In this document: positions 16,799 through 25,292 of the stretch, in pieces
How positions within the stretch are numbered: position 1 is the first letter of the stretch
How the letters are laid out: every line of letters begins with the position of its first letter
NCBI RefSeq assembly: GCF_013302895.1
Contig: NZ_VJOK01000001.1
Span: 4,950,428 to 5,014,427 of the forward strand
DNA length: 64,000 nucleotides
Origin: Streptomyces albus subsp. chlorinus
GTDB taxonomy: Bacteria > Actinomycetota > Actinomycetes > Streptomycetales > Streptomycetaceae
Direction of reading: 5' to 3'
The notes under the pieces: model-generated
Database searches by the model: none
What the model was told of the DNA's origin: nothing
The model's input: the letters and a program-made list of their open reading frames with translations, nothing else
Made by a program: the position numbers and the translations under genes

Positions 16799-17855
16799 AC
16801 AGTCCGAGCGCGGCGTGCCGGTCCGCGAGTCCGAGCCCATTCTCGAAGTGCGGGACCTGGTCAAGCACTTCCCGCTGACGCAGGGTGTCCTCTTCAAGCG
16901 GCAGGTCGGCGCGGTCAAGGCCGTGGACGGCGTCTCCTTCGACCTGCACAAGGGCGAGACGCTCGGTATCGTCGGGGAGTCCGGCTGCGGCAAGTCCACG
17001 GTGGCCAAGCTGCTGATGAACCTGGAGCAGCCCACCTCGGGGACGATCCGCTACAAGGGCGAGGACATCACCAAGCTGTCCGCGCGGGCACTGAGGGCGG
17101 TGCGGCGGAACATCCAGATGGTGTTCCAGGATCCGTATACGTCGTTGAATCCGCGGATGACGGTGGGGGACATCGTCGGGGAGCCGTTCGACATCCATCC
17201 GGAGGTGGCGCCGAGGGGTGACCGGCGGCGTCGGGTGCGGGAGTTGCTGGATGTGGTGGGGTTGAATCCGGAGTATGTGAACCGGTATCCGCACCAGTTC
17301 AGTGGTGGTCAGCGGCAGCGGATCGGGATCGCGCGGGGTCTTGCGCTGCGGCCGGAGATCATCGTGGCCGACGAGCCGGTCTCCGCGCTGGACGTCTCGG
17401 TCCAGGCCCAGGTCGTCAACCTGATGGAACGCCTCCAGGACGAGTTCGGCCTCTCCTACATCTTCATCGCGCACGACCTGTCGATCGTGCGCCACATCTC
17501 CGACCGCGTCGGCGTCATGTACCTCGGGAAGATGGCCGAAATCGGCACCGACGAGCAGATCTACGAGCACCCGACCCACCCGTACACCCAGGCCCTGCTG
17601 TCGGCCGTGCCGGTGCCCGACCCCGAGACGGAGGGGCGGCGGGAGCGGATCGTGCTGGAGGGCGATGTGCCCTCCCCGGCCAACCCGCCCTCCGGCTGCC
17701 GGTTCCGGACGCGGTGCTGGAAGGCCGCCGAGCGGTGCGCCGAAGAGGTTCCGCTGCTGGCCGTGCCGTCGCTGTACGCGGAGTCCGAGTCGGGCGCCGC
17801 GCACCCGTCGGCCTGCCACTTCGCCGAGGAGCGGCCGGTGGTGGCCGCGGCCTGA
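16791..17855 (+). CDS. Oligopeptide ABC importer ATPase (DppF/OppF type), cluster 1
   Basis: 354 residues. Second ATPase of the importer, with Walker A GESGCGKS, signature FSGGQRQR, Walker B IIVADEPVSALD and C-terminal CRFRTRCWKAAERC. The GTG at 16791 overlaps the previous gene by 8 bases and has GGAAGGAGA upstream. The segment 17096-17700 is nearly identical to 22983-23587 in cluster 2, and part of it again shows relaxed codon use. Last gene of cluster 1. Confidence 0.95.
   Translation: MSEQSERGVPVRESEPILEVRDLVKHFPLTQGVLFKRQVGAVKAVDGVSFDLHKGETLGIVGESGCGKSTVAKLLMNLEQPTSGTIRYKGEDITKLSARALRAVRRNIQMVFQDPYTSLNPRMTVGDIVGEPFDIHPEVAPRGDRRRRVRELLDVVGLNPEYVNRYPHQFSGGQRQRIGIARGLALRPEIIVADEPVSALDVSVQAQVVNLMERLQDEFGLSYIFIAHDLSIVRHISDRVGVMYLGKMAEIGTDEQIYEHPTHPYTQALLSAVPVPDPETEGRRERIVLEGDVPSPANPPSGCRFRTRCWKAAERCAEEVPLLAVPSLYAESESGAAHPSACHFAEERPVVAAA
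17096..17700 (+). repeat. Second converted tract, copy A (matches 22983-23587)
   Basis: The DppF-type genes of clusters 1 and 2 are identical over 17096-17511 apart from three bases and identical again over 17574-17700, with a short divergent stretch between. A shorter identical block covers 16848-16963. The offset to cluster 2 is a constant 5887 bases. Confidence 0.88.
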
Positions 17856-18026
17856 GTCCGGCCGGCTGCTGGGGCAGGGGGCCGGCGGCCGAGGGCCGGA
17901 AGCCCGGGGCCGACGGCTGCCGTTCGGTGGCTGCCGGTGCCGCTTGCCGGGGTGTGTCGCCCAAACGGGTGCCGCCCTGACCGGGGCGGGCAAGGCGGCC
18001 AGGCATATGGTGTCAAAAGGTGTTAA

Positions 18027-18053
18027 GTGGGTCCGAGTCGTACTCGGACCCAC
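18027..18053 (+). promoter_or_regulatory. Strong hairpin immediately upstream of cluster 2
   Basis: A perfect 12-bp inverted repeat (18027-18038 with 18042-18053) and a 3-base loop, ending about 10 bases before the ribosome site GGAGG (18064-18068) of the next gene. It is either the terminator of cluster 1, an operator, or a leader hairpin controlling cluster 2. An AT-rich stretch just before it (18003-18026) could be a promoter. Confidence 0.6.
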
Positions 18054-18073
18054 CGCGCACCCAGGAGGCACCC

Positions 18074-19720
18074 ATGCGTGGAGCCACCCGCGTCACCATG
18101 ACCAGGAGGGCGCTCGCCGCCGTCGGGGCGGTCGCTCTCACGGCCACTGCCTGCGGGGGCGGCTCCACCAGCGGCGGGGGCGGCGGGAGCCAGGACGGGG
18201 TCGTCCGCGCCTTCTGGACCGACCCGCAGCATCCGGTCGAGCCCGCGAACACCAACGAGGTGCAGGGCGGCAAGGTCCTCGACATGATCTCCCGGGGGCT
18301 GATGAAGTACGACCCCGTCACCGGAAAGGCCGAGAAGGCGGTCGCCCGGTCCATCACGACCGAGGACCAGCGGAACTTCACCATCACGCTGGAAAAGGGC
18401 TGGAAATTCTCCGACGGCACCCCCGTGACGGCGAAGTCGTTCGTGGACGCGTGGAACTACGGGGCGCTGGTCACCAACAAGCAGATCAACTCCTACTTCT
18501 TCCAGTACATCGACGGCTACGACGAGGTGCACCCCGAGAAGGGGAAGCCCAGGGCGAAGACGATGTCGGGGCTCAAGGTCAAGGACGGCCACACCTTCAC
18601 CGTGCGGCTGAACCAGGAATTCTCGACCTGGCCCCAGACCCTCGGCTACAGCGCCTATGCGCCGCTGCCCAGGAGCTTCTTCACCGACCACGACGGATGG
18701 CTGGAGAAGCCGGTCGGAAACGGCCCGTACAAGGTGGACTCGTACTCCAAGGGCCAATCCATGAAGCTGTCGCGGAACAAGCACTACGCGGGTGAGGACA
18801 AGCCCCGGAACAAGGGCGTCGAGCTGAAGGTCTACACCGACCAGAACACCGGCTACACCGACCTCCAGGCAGGGAACCTGGACGTGGTCGACGAGCTTCC
18901 GGCCGGCCAGCTCAAGAACGCGAAGCGCGATCTGCACGGGCGCTACATCAACCAGCCGGCGGGCATCACGCAGAGCCTCTCCTTCCCGATGTACGACAAG
19001 AAGTGGCAGGGCGGGAAGGCCGCGATGGTCCGGCGCGGTCTGTCCATGGCGATCAACCGGAAGGAGGTGACCGACAAGATCTACCACGGCACCCGGGAGC
19101 CGGCGACCGACCTGACCTCACCCGTGCTGAAGACGGCGGGCGGCTACAAGCCGGGGCTGTGCGGGAAGGCGTGCGAGTACGACCCCAAGGGCGCGAGAAA
19201 GCTCATCAAGCAGGGCGGGGGGCTGCCCGGCGGCCGGATCACACTGACCTCCAACGTGGACACCGGGTCCCACCGGCAGTGGATGGAAGCCGTCTGCAAC
19301 AGCGTCAACCGCACGCTGCGGAAGAACAACGCCTGCACCGTCAACCCCGTCCCGACGTTCAGCGAATTCCGCTCCGACATCACCGACAGGAAGATGAAGG
19401 GGATGTTCAGGACCGGCTGGCAGATGGACTACCCGCTGATCCAGAACTTCATCCAGCCCGTCTACTACACCGACGCCTCCTCCAACGACTCCGGCTTCTC
19501 CGACCCCCAGGTCGACAAGCTCATCGACAAGGCCAACGCCGCCGCCGACCAGAAGAGTGCCGTGGGCCTCTTCCAGCAGGCCGAGAAGCGCATCCTGGAG
19601 ACGTTCCCGGCCATTCCGCTGTGGTACCAGAACGGCAACGCCGGCTATTCGGACCGGGTCGGCAAGGTGAAGCTCAACCCCTTCTCGGTGCCGGTGTTCA
19701 CCGACATCAAGGTCAAGTGA
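18074..19720 (+). CDS. Oligopeptide-binding lipoprotein, cluster 2
   Basis: 548 residues with a lipoprotein signal ending LTATAC followed by a Gly/Ser linker. SBP family 5 receptor, paralogous to the cluster 1 protein (shared NTNE, DAWN, HPEKGKP and CNSVN segments) but clearly diverged outside them, so ligand preference may differ. ATG at 18074 with AGGAGG. First gene of the second five-gene importer operon. Only 6 bases separate it from the permease gene. Confidence 0.93.
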   Translation: MRGATRVTMTRRALAAVGAVALTATACGGGSTSGGGGGSQDGVVRAFWTDPQHPVEPANTNEVQGGKVLDMISRGLMKYDPVTGKAEKAVARSITTEDQRNFTITLEKGWKFSDGTPVTAKSFVDAWNYGALVTNKQINSYFFQYIDGYDEVHPEKGKPRAKTMSGLKVKDGHTFTVRLNQEFSTWPQTLGYSAYAPLPRSFFTDHDGWLEKPVGNGPYKVDSYSKGQSMKLSRNKHYAGEDKPRNKGVELKVYTDQNTGYTDLQAGNLDVVDELPAGQLKNAKRDLHGRYINQPAGITQSLSFPMYDKKWQGGKAAMVRRGLSMAINRKEVTDKIYHGTREPATDLTSPVLKTAGGYKPGLCGKACEYDPKGARKLIKQGGGLPGGRITLTSNVDTGSHRQWMEAVCNSVNRTLRKNNACTVNPVPTFSEFRSDITDRKMKGMFRTGWQMDYPLIQNFIQPVYYTDASSNDSGFSDPQVDKLIDKANAAADQKSAVGLFQQAEKRILETFPAIPLWYQNGNAGYSDRVGKVKLNPFSVPVFTDIKVK

Positions 19721-19726
19721 GCCGCC

Positions 19727-20650
19727 GTGGGGCGCTACGTCGTCAGACGACTGCTCCAGATGGTCCCGGTGTTCATCGGGACGACCTTTCTCATCTTCGT
19801 GATGGTCTACGCCGTAGGGGACCCGGTCAACGCGATGTTCGGCGAGCGTGCGCCGGACCCCGCGACGGCGGCCCAGCTGCGCGCGGAATTCAACCTCGAC
19901 AAGCCGGTCTGGCAGCAGTACGTGCTCTACATGGGCAAGATCTTCACCGGTGACTTCGGCAACGCCTTCAACGGCCAGCCGGTGACGGAACTCATGGGGA
20001 CGGCCTTCCCCATCACCATCCGGCTGGCCGTCCTCGCCATCGTCTTCGAGATCCTCATCGGCCTCACCCTCGGCGTGCTCACCGGACTGCGGCGTGGGCG
20101 GCCCGTCGACAGCGGGGTGCTGATGTTCACCCTCGTCGTCATCTCCGTGCCCACCTTCGTGACCGGCAGCCTCGCCCAGTACCTGCTCGGAGTGAAGTGG
20201 GGCTGGATCGCGCCCGCCGTCTCACCGGCCGCGCCCGCGAACGAACTCCTGCTGCCCGCCCTGGTGCTCGCACTGGTGTCGCTGGCCTATGTGACGCGGC
20301 TGACCCGCACCTCCCTCGCGGAGAACGCCCGCGCCGACTACGTCCGCACCGCGATCGCCAAGGGGCTGTCCCGGCGGCGGGTGACGGTACGGCACCTGCT
20401 GCGCAACTCCCTCATCCCCGTCGTCACCTTCCTGGGAACGGACGTCGGCAGCCTGATGGCAGGGGCGCTGGTGACCGAACGCATCTTCAACATCCAGGGC
20501 GTCGGCTTCCAGCTGTGGCAGGGCATCGTCCGGCAGAACTCGCCGACCGTCGTCGGCTTCGTGACCATCCTCGTCATCGTCTTCCTCCTCGCGAACCTGC
20601 TCGTCGACCTCCTGTACGCCGTGCTCGACCCGAGGATCCGCTATGTGTGA
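19727..20650 (+). CDS. Oligopeptide ABC importer permease (DppB/OppB type), cluster 2
   Basis: 307 residues. It starts MGRYVVRRLLQMVPVFIGTTF, closely like the cluster 1 subunit, with six membrane segments and the contact loop ENARADYVRTAIAKGLSRRRV. The GTG at 19727 sits 6 bases after the upstream stop without a strong ribosome site, so it probably depends on translational coupling. Confidence 0.94.
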   Translation: MGRYVVRRLLQMVPVFIGTTFLIFVMVYAVGDPVNAMFGERAPDPATAAQLRAEFNLDKPVWQQYVLYMGKIFTGDFGNAFNGQPVTELMGTAFPITIRLAVLAIVFEILIGLTLGVLTGLRRGRPVDSGVLMFTLVVISVPTFVTGSLAQYLLGVKWGWIAPAVSPAAPANELLLPALVLALVSLAYVTRLTRTSLAENARADYVRTAIAKGLSRRRVTVRHLLRNSLIPVVTFLGTDVGSLMAGALVTERIFNIQGVGFQLWQGIVRQNSPTVVGFVTILVIVFLLANLLVDLLYAVLDPRIRYV

Positions 20651-20755
20651 CCCGCACTCCCGCCCCTCCGGCACCGATGCCGGTGTGCTCCCCCGCACCG
20701 GGGTGGCCCGCGCAGGCCGCGACGCCCCGGCCCTCGCCCGGCGGGGGGCTCTGCC

Positions 20756-21736
20756 ATGACCGGGACGCCCGCGATCGAGGGGCCCGACGAGACCGCCGCG
20801 CTCGCCGGGGCCGAGACCGAGGTGGAGCGTGCCGAGGGCCGCGGTCCCAGGTCGCCGGGGCGGGAGCCGGGGGAGAGGGGGCAGAAGGGGCGGAGCCTGT
20901 GGTCGGACGCCTGGCACGACCTGCGCCGCAACCCGGTCTTCCTCCTCGCGGGCCTGCTCATCGCGTTCCTGGTGCTCATCTCGCTGTGGCCCGGCCTGAT
21001 CGCCTCGCAGGACCCGCTCTCCTGCCGGCTCGGCCGCTCCCTCGACCCCTCGTCGGCCGGGCACTGGTTCGGCTTCGACACCCAGGGGTGCGACGTGTAC
21101 ACGCGGGTGGTCCACGGCGCCCGCACCTCCGTGACGGTGGGCGTCTGCGCCACGCTCGGGGTGGCCGTCCTCGGCAGCCTGCTCGGCGGGCTCGCCGGGT
21201 TCTTCGGCGGGATGTGGGACGCGATCCTCTCCCGGGTCACCGACGTCTTCTTCGGCATCCCCATCGTCCTCGGCGGCCTGGTCTTCCTCTCCATGACCGG
21301 CAGCCGCTCGATCTGGACGGTGGTCTCCTTCATCGTGCTGCTGGGCTGGCCGCAGGTGGCCCGTATCGCGCGGGGCTCGGTCATCACCGCCAAGCAGAAC
21401 GACTACGTACTGGCGGCCCGCGCCCTGGGAGCCGGCACCGTCCGCATGATGGTGCGGCACATCCTGCCCAACGCCATCGCGCCGGTGATCGTGACGGCGA
21501 CCATCGCACTGGGGACCTACATCTCGCTGGAGGCGACCCTCTCCTACCTGGGCGTGGGGCTCCAGCCGCCCACCGTCTCCTGGGGCGCCGACATCTCCGC
21601 CGCCTCCCAGGGCATGCAGTTCCGGAACGCGCCGCACATCCTGCTGTACCCGGCCGCCGCGCTCAGCCTCACCGTGCTGGCGTTCATCATGCTCGGCGAC
21701 GCGGTGCGGGACGCCCTCGACCCGAAGCTGAGGTGA
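20756..21736 (+). CDS. Oligopeptide ABC importer permease (DppC/OppC type), cluster 2
   Basis: 326 residues, with a hydrophilic N-terminal stretch of about 45 residues and then six membrane segments. Contact loop KQNDYVLAARALGAGTVRMMVRHI. Unlike cluster 1, it does not overlap the preceding permease. A 105-base GC-rich spacer intervenes with no in-frame start upstream of the ATG at 20756. Confidence 0.94.
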   Translation: MTGTPAIEGPDETAALAGAETEVERAEGRGPRSPGREPGERGQKGRSLWSDAWHDLRRNPVFLLAGLLIAFLVLISLWPGLIASQDPLSCRLGRSLDPSSAGHWFGFDTQGCDVYTRVVHGARTSVTVGVCATLGVAVLGSLLGGLAGFFGGMWDAILSRVTDVFFGIPIVLGGLVFLSMTGSRSIWTVVSFIVLLGWPQVARIARGSVITAKQNDYVLAARALGAGTVRMMVRHILPNAIAPVIVTATIALGTYISLEATLSYLGVGLQPPTVSWGADISAASQGMQFRNAPHILLYPAAALSLTVLAFIMLGDAVRDALDPKLR

Positions 21737-21740
21737 GCCG

Positions 21741-22721
21741 GTGACCCTGCTCGAAGTGCGCGACCTGCACGTCGAGTTCCGTACCAGGGACGGCGTGGCG
21801 AAGGCCGTCAACGGGGTGAGCTACGACGTCGGGGCGGGGGAGACCCTGGCGGTGCTGGGCGAGTCCGGTTCCGGCAAGTCCGTGACGGCCCAGGCCGTCA
21901 TGGGCATCCTCGACATGCCGCCGGGCCGCATCACCGGCGGCCAGGTCCTCTTCCAGGGACAGGACCTGCTCACACTCCCCCGCGAGGAGCGGAGGAGAAT
22001 CCGGGGCGCCCGGATGGCCATGATTTTCCAGGACGCGCTGTCGGCGTTGAATCCGGTGCTGACCGTGGGTTATCAGCTGGGTGAGATGTTCCGTGTCCAT
22101 CAGGGTGCCTCTCGTAAGGAGGCCAAGGCCAAGGCTGTTGAGTTGATGGAGCGGGTGAGGATTCCGGCTGCCCGGGCGCGGGTGGGTGATTTTCCGCATC
22201 AGTTCAGTGGGGGGATGCGGCAGCGGATCATGATTGCGATGGCGTTGGCTTTGGAGCCGGATCTGATCATCGCGGACGAGCCGACGACGGCGTTGGATGT
22301 GACGGTGCAGGCGCAGGTGATGGAGTTGCTTGCGGATTTGCAGCGTGAGTTCAACATGGGGCTGATTCTGATCACGCATGATCTGGGTGTGGTGGCGGAT
22401 GTGGCGGACAAGATCGCGGTGATGTACGCGGGGCGGATCGTGGAGACGGCCGGGGTCAAGGAGTTGTACCGCTCTCCGGCCCATCCGTACACCAAGGGCC
22501 TCCTCGACTCCATCCCCCGCCTCGACCAGAAGGGCCGGCAGCTCAACGTCATCCGGGGGATGCCGCCCAACCTGCTGGAGATCCCGCCCGGCTGCCCCTA
22601 CAACCCCCGCTGCCCCCTCGCGCGCGCCGTCTGCCGCGCGGACGACCCGCCGCTGTACGACGTCGCCGCGCACCGGGCCAGCGCCTGCCACTTCTGGGAG
22701 GAGATGTTCGATGGCCGGTGA
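21741..22721 (+). CDS. Oligopeptide ABC importer ATPase (DppD/OppD type), cluster 2
   Basis: 326 residues. Walker A GESGSGKS, signature FSGGMRQR, Walker B LIIADEPTTALD and terminal Cys motif CPYNPRCPLARAVC. The GTG at 21741 follows the permease stop by 4 bases. The central part (22003-22535) is the partner of the tract in cluster 1. The ends of the two proteins differ, especially around the Cys motif, so only the core has been homogenised. Confidence 0.95.
   Translation: MTLLEVRDLHVEFRTRDGVAKAVNGVSYDVGAGETLAVLGESGSGKSVTAQAVMGILDMPPGRITGGQVLFQGQDLLTLPREERRRIRGARMAMIFQDALSALNPVLTVGYQLGEMFRVHQGASRKEAKAKAVELMERVRIPAARARVGDFPHQFSGGMRQRIMIAMALALEPDLIIADEPTTALDVTVQAQVMELLADLQREFNMGLILITHDLGVVADVADKIAVMYAGRIVETAGVKELYRSPAHPYTKGLLDSIPRLDQKGRQLNVIRGMPPNLLEIPPGCPYNPRCPLARAVCRADDPPLYDVAAHRASACHFWEEMFDGR
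22003..22535 (+). repeat. Converted tract, copy B (matches 16083-16615)
   Basis: Partner of the tract in the cluster 1 ATPase at a constant offset of 5920 bases, with one visible mismatch. It carries the same unusual T-ending and TTG codons as copy A. Confidence 0.9.
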
Positions 22722-23757
22722 CGCCATCCTGGAGGTGCGGGACCTGGTCAAGCACTTCCCGCTGACGCAGGGTGTCCTCTTCAAGCGGCAGGTCGGCGCG
22801 GTCAAGGCCGTGGACGGCGTCTCCTTCGACCTGCACAAGGGCGAGACGCTTGGCATCGTCGGCGAGTCCGGCTGCGGCAAGTCCACCGTCGCCAAACTCG
22901 TCACCCGCCTGGAGGCTCCGACCAGGGGCACGATCCGCTACAGGGGAGAGGACATCACCCGGGCGCACGGCCGCTCCCTCAAGGCGGTGCGGCGGAACAT
23001 CCAGATGGTGTTCCAGGATCCGTATACGTCGTTGAATCCGCGGATGACGGTGGGGGACATCGTCGGGGAGCCGTTCGACATCCATCCGGAGGTGGCGCCG
23101 AAGGGTGACCGGCGGCGTCGGGTGCGGGAGCTGCTCGATGTGGTGGGGTTGAATCCGGAGTATGTGAACCGGTATCCGCACCAGTTCAGTGGTGGTCAGC
23201 GGCAGCGGATCGGGATCGCGCGGGGTCTTGCGCTGCGGCCGGAGATCATCGTGGCCGACGAGCCGGTCTCCGCGCTGGACGTCTCGGTCCAGGCCCAGGT
23301 CGTCAACCTGATGGAACGCCTCCAGGACGAGTTCGGCCTCTCCTACATCTTCATCGCGCACGACCTGTCGATCGTGCGCCACATCTCCGACCGCGTCGGT
23401 GTGATGTACCTGGGCAAGATCGTGGAGATCGGGACCGAGAGCGAGATCTACGAGCATCCCACCCACCCGTACACCCAGGCCCTGCTGTCGGCCGTGCCGG
23501 TGCCCGACCCCGAGACGGAGGGGCGGCGGGAGCGGATCGTGCTGGAGGGCGATGTGCCCTCCCCGGCCAACCCGCCCTCCGGCTGCCACTTCCGCACCCG
23601 CTGCTGGAAGGCGCGGCAACGGTGCGCGGACGAGGAGCCGCCGCTGGCCGTGCCCGAGAACTTCGCGGCCACCCTGCCCGACCAGCCCGTACACCACCCC
23701 TCGGCCTGCCACTTCGCGGCCGAGCGCGTCGCCGTCGTCCCGCCGGCCGGGGTCTGA
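22711..23757 (+). CDS. Oligopeptide ABC importer ATPase (DppF/OppF type), cluster 2
   Basis: 348 residues with Walker A GESGCGKS, signature FSGGQRQR, Walker B IIVADEPVSALD and Cys motif CHFRTRCWKARQRC. The ATG at 22711 overlaps the preceding gene by 11 bases, with GGGAGGAG upstream. The core (22983-23587) is nearly identical to the cluster 1 gene. Its stop lies only 8 bases from the stop of the convergent membrane protein gene, leaving no room for a terminator. Confidence 0.95.
   Translation: MAGDAILEVRDLVKHFPLTQGVLFKRQVGAVKAVDGVSFDLHKGETLGIVGESGCGKSTVAKLVTRLEAPTRGTIRYRGEDITRAHGRSLKAVRRNIQMVFQDPYTSLNPRMTVGDIVGEPFDIHPEVAPKGDRRRRVRELLDVVGLNPEYVNRYPHQFSGGQRQRIGIARGLALRPEIIVADEPVSALDVSVQAQVVNLMERLQDEFGLSYIFIAHDLSIVRHISDRVGVMYLGKIVEIGTESEIYEHPTHPYTQALLSAVPVPDPETEGRRERIVLEGDVPSPANPPSGCHFRTRCWKARQRCADEEPPLAVPENFAATLPDQPVHHPSACHFAAERVAVVPPAGV
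22983..23587 (+). repeat. Second converted tract, copy B (matches 17096-17700)
   Basis: Nearly identical to the cluster 1 DppF-type gene. Differences are clustered (AGG/AAG, TTG/CTG and a few more near 23400-23460). Confidence 0.88.
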
Positions 23758-23765
23758 CCCGGCGG

Positions 23766-24782
23766 CTACCAGGTCTGGGGGGACGTCCCGTAGGCGGCGG
23801 AGCCGCCACCGCGGTACCGCGGGAGCGCGCGGGAGGCGCGCTGCTCGCCGCGGGCGAGGGCCAGCAGGACGGCGGCGCCGGCCACCAGTTCGTACAGGCT
23901 GGTCAGCAGGCGCAGCTGCGCCTCGATGCCGAGGTCGCCGAAGTGCCCGAACGCCTCCGTCTTCACGCCGAAGGCGACGGCGAACAGACCGAGGGCCAGC
24001 AGCGGGGCCGCGGTGATCAGGCCCAGGGGGCGGGAGAAGGGGGCGCCCGCCAGCGCGGCGACCCCGGCGGTCAGGGAGAGCACGACGACGGACCACTGCA
24101 CCCAGCCGGCGGGGGAGTCCAGCAGCCGCACGATGGAGCGCTCGCCGGTCAGCAGGTGTTCGTAGCGGTCCCAGCCCACTTGCTGGACGGCGCGTATCTC
24201 CCACGCCACCAGCAGCGCGCCACCGGCGCCCAGCAGCAGGAAGGCGGTGACGGCGCCGCCCCGGGTGGGACCGGCGGGAGACCCCTCGGCGGTGTCCTGG
24301 GCCGGGAAGCCGTAGCCGTACCCGGTGGAGGGGCCCTGGGCCGGGCGGCGGCCGACGACGGCGGTGACGACCAGGACAAGACCGAGGACGACGGTGGCGA
24401 TGGTGCTGAAGAGCACCTTGCTCAGCAGCCCGTCCGGAACGCCCTGCATCCAGTCGGAGCCCAGGTTCCACAGGCCGGGGACGCGCAGCACCGCGGTCAG
24501 CGATCCGACGCAGGCGAGTATCGCCCCGGACGAGGAGGAGCGGTACGCCGTGACGGCAGCGACCGTGTACAGCAGCACCAGCGTCGGTTCGAGGAACGAG
24601 GTGACCCACACTCCGTCCTCGGCGCGGGCCGGCAGGCCCGCCCAGTTCCACCAGACGTCGACCACCTCGTCCGCCTTGGTGAAGTCCCGGGCGATCCAGA
24701 CGAGGCTGATCAGCGCGAGCGCGGCCAGCAGCAGCGATCCGAAGACGCGCGCCCCGCGCGCGAGTGTCCTGTCCTGGCCCAT
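23766..24782 (-). CDS. Hypothetical multi-pass membrane protein
   Basis: 338 residues with about seven or eight hydrophobic segments and a Gly/Pro-rich cytoplasmic loop in the middle (around QGPSTGYGYGFPAQD). I do not recognise a family with a known function. It lies on the opposite strand between transporter clusters 2 and 3 and faces cluster 2 tail to tail. Its start at 24782 lies at one end of the 510-base region that also contains the cluster 3 promoter. There is nothing in it that links it to peptide uptake. Confidence 0.75.
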   Translation of the reverse strand: MGQDRTLARGARVFGSLLLAALALISLVWIARDFTKADEVVDVWWNWAGLPARAEDGVWVTSFLEPTLVLLYTVAAVTAYRSSSSGAILACVGSLTAVLRVPGLWNLGSDWMQGVPDGLLSKVLFSTIATVVLGLVLVVTAVVGRRPAQGPSTGYGYGFPAQDTAEGSPAGPTRGGAVTAFLLLGAGGALLVAWEIRAVQQVGWDRYEHLLTGERSIVRLLDSPAGWVQWSVVVLSLTAGVAALAGAPFSRPLGLITAAPLLALGLFAVAFGVKTEAFGHFGDLGIEAQLRLLTSLYELVAGAAVLLALARGEQRASRALPRYRGGGSAAYGTSPQTW

Positions 24783-25292
24783 GGCTCGGCCCCCCGTTGG
24801 TGCGGTATCGCGATGTGACAGATCTACCCGTGCCCGGATGTGGCAGATTCACCCGTGTCCACCCACGACCGCCGCCCGGCGTCCAGCGCCCCCACGCGGC
24901 ACCGGACGGGACCGCGACTGCGCACTCATGTTCGCACGGCTTCCCCTTGTCGCGCTCGGGAACGCCACGGGGCCCCGCACTGCGGGGAGTTGAGCCGCAC
25001 CGGACTTCAGGGTGACTGCTTCGGATATCGGAGAGACGACGACCACGTTGCGAGACCGTTAAGGAAACTCCTGATGATTTTTGCTCCTATGTCTGATCCT
25101 CGGGTGTGATGTCAAGCACGTACAGACCTCGATCTGCGTAACGTTCGCTCAAGAAACCGCGAGACGGTGTTCAGCCTGGCCAACACCTCTTGACTGGTAC
25201 GTAATCGGCTTGCGAAAGTCCGGCACAACCCACCCGCATCACGCCCAACGATTCGGGTTCCGGCGAGATTTGAGCGCGGGAGCACACACGCG
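24783..25292. promoter_or_regulatory. Long divergent regulatory region before cluster 3 (bldK-like)
   Basis: 510 bases without a credible gene. From about 25010 onward the DNA is much richer in A and T than the surroundings. It includes an inverted repeat GGTGTT (25166-25171) / AACACC (25182-25187) and a TTGACT at 25190-25195. A clear -10 at standard spacing is lacking. The length and composition suit a developmentally regulated promoter with several protein sites. Confidence 0.5.

Noticed and set aside
24840..25109. Plus-strand open frames in the gap before the bldK-like operon as small genes
   Set aside because: No ribosome site, no conserved-looking sequence, and codon use unlike coding DNA here. 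The region reads as regulatory.
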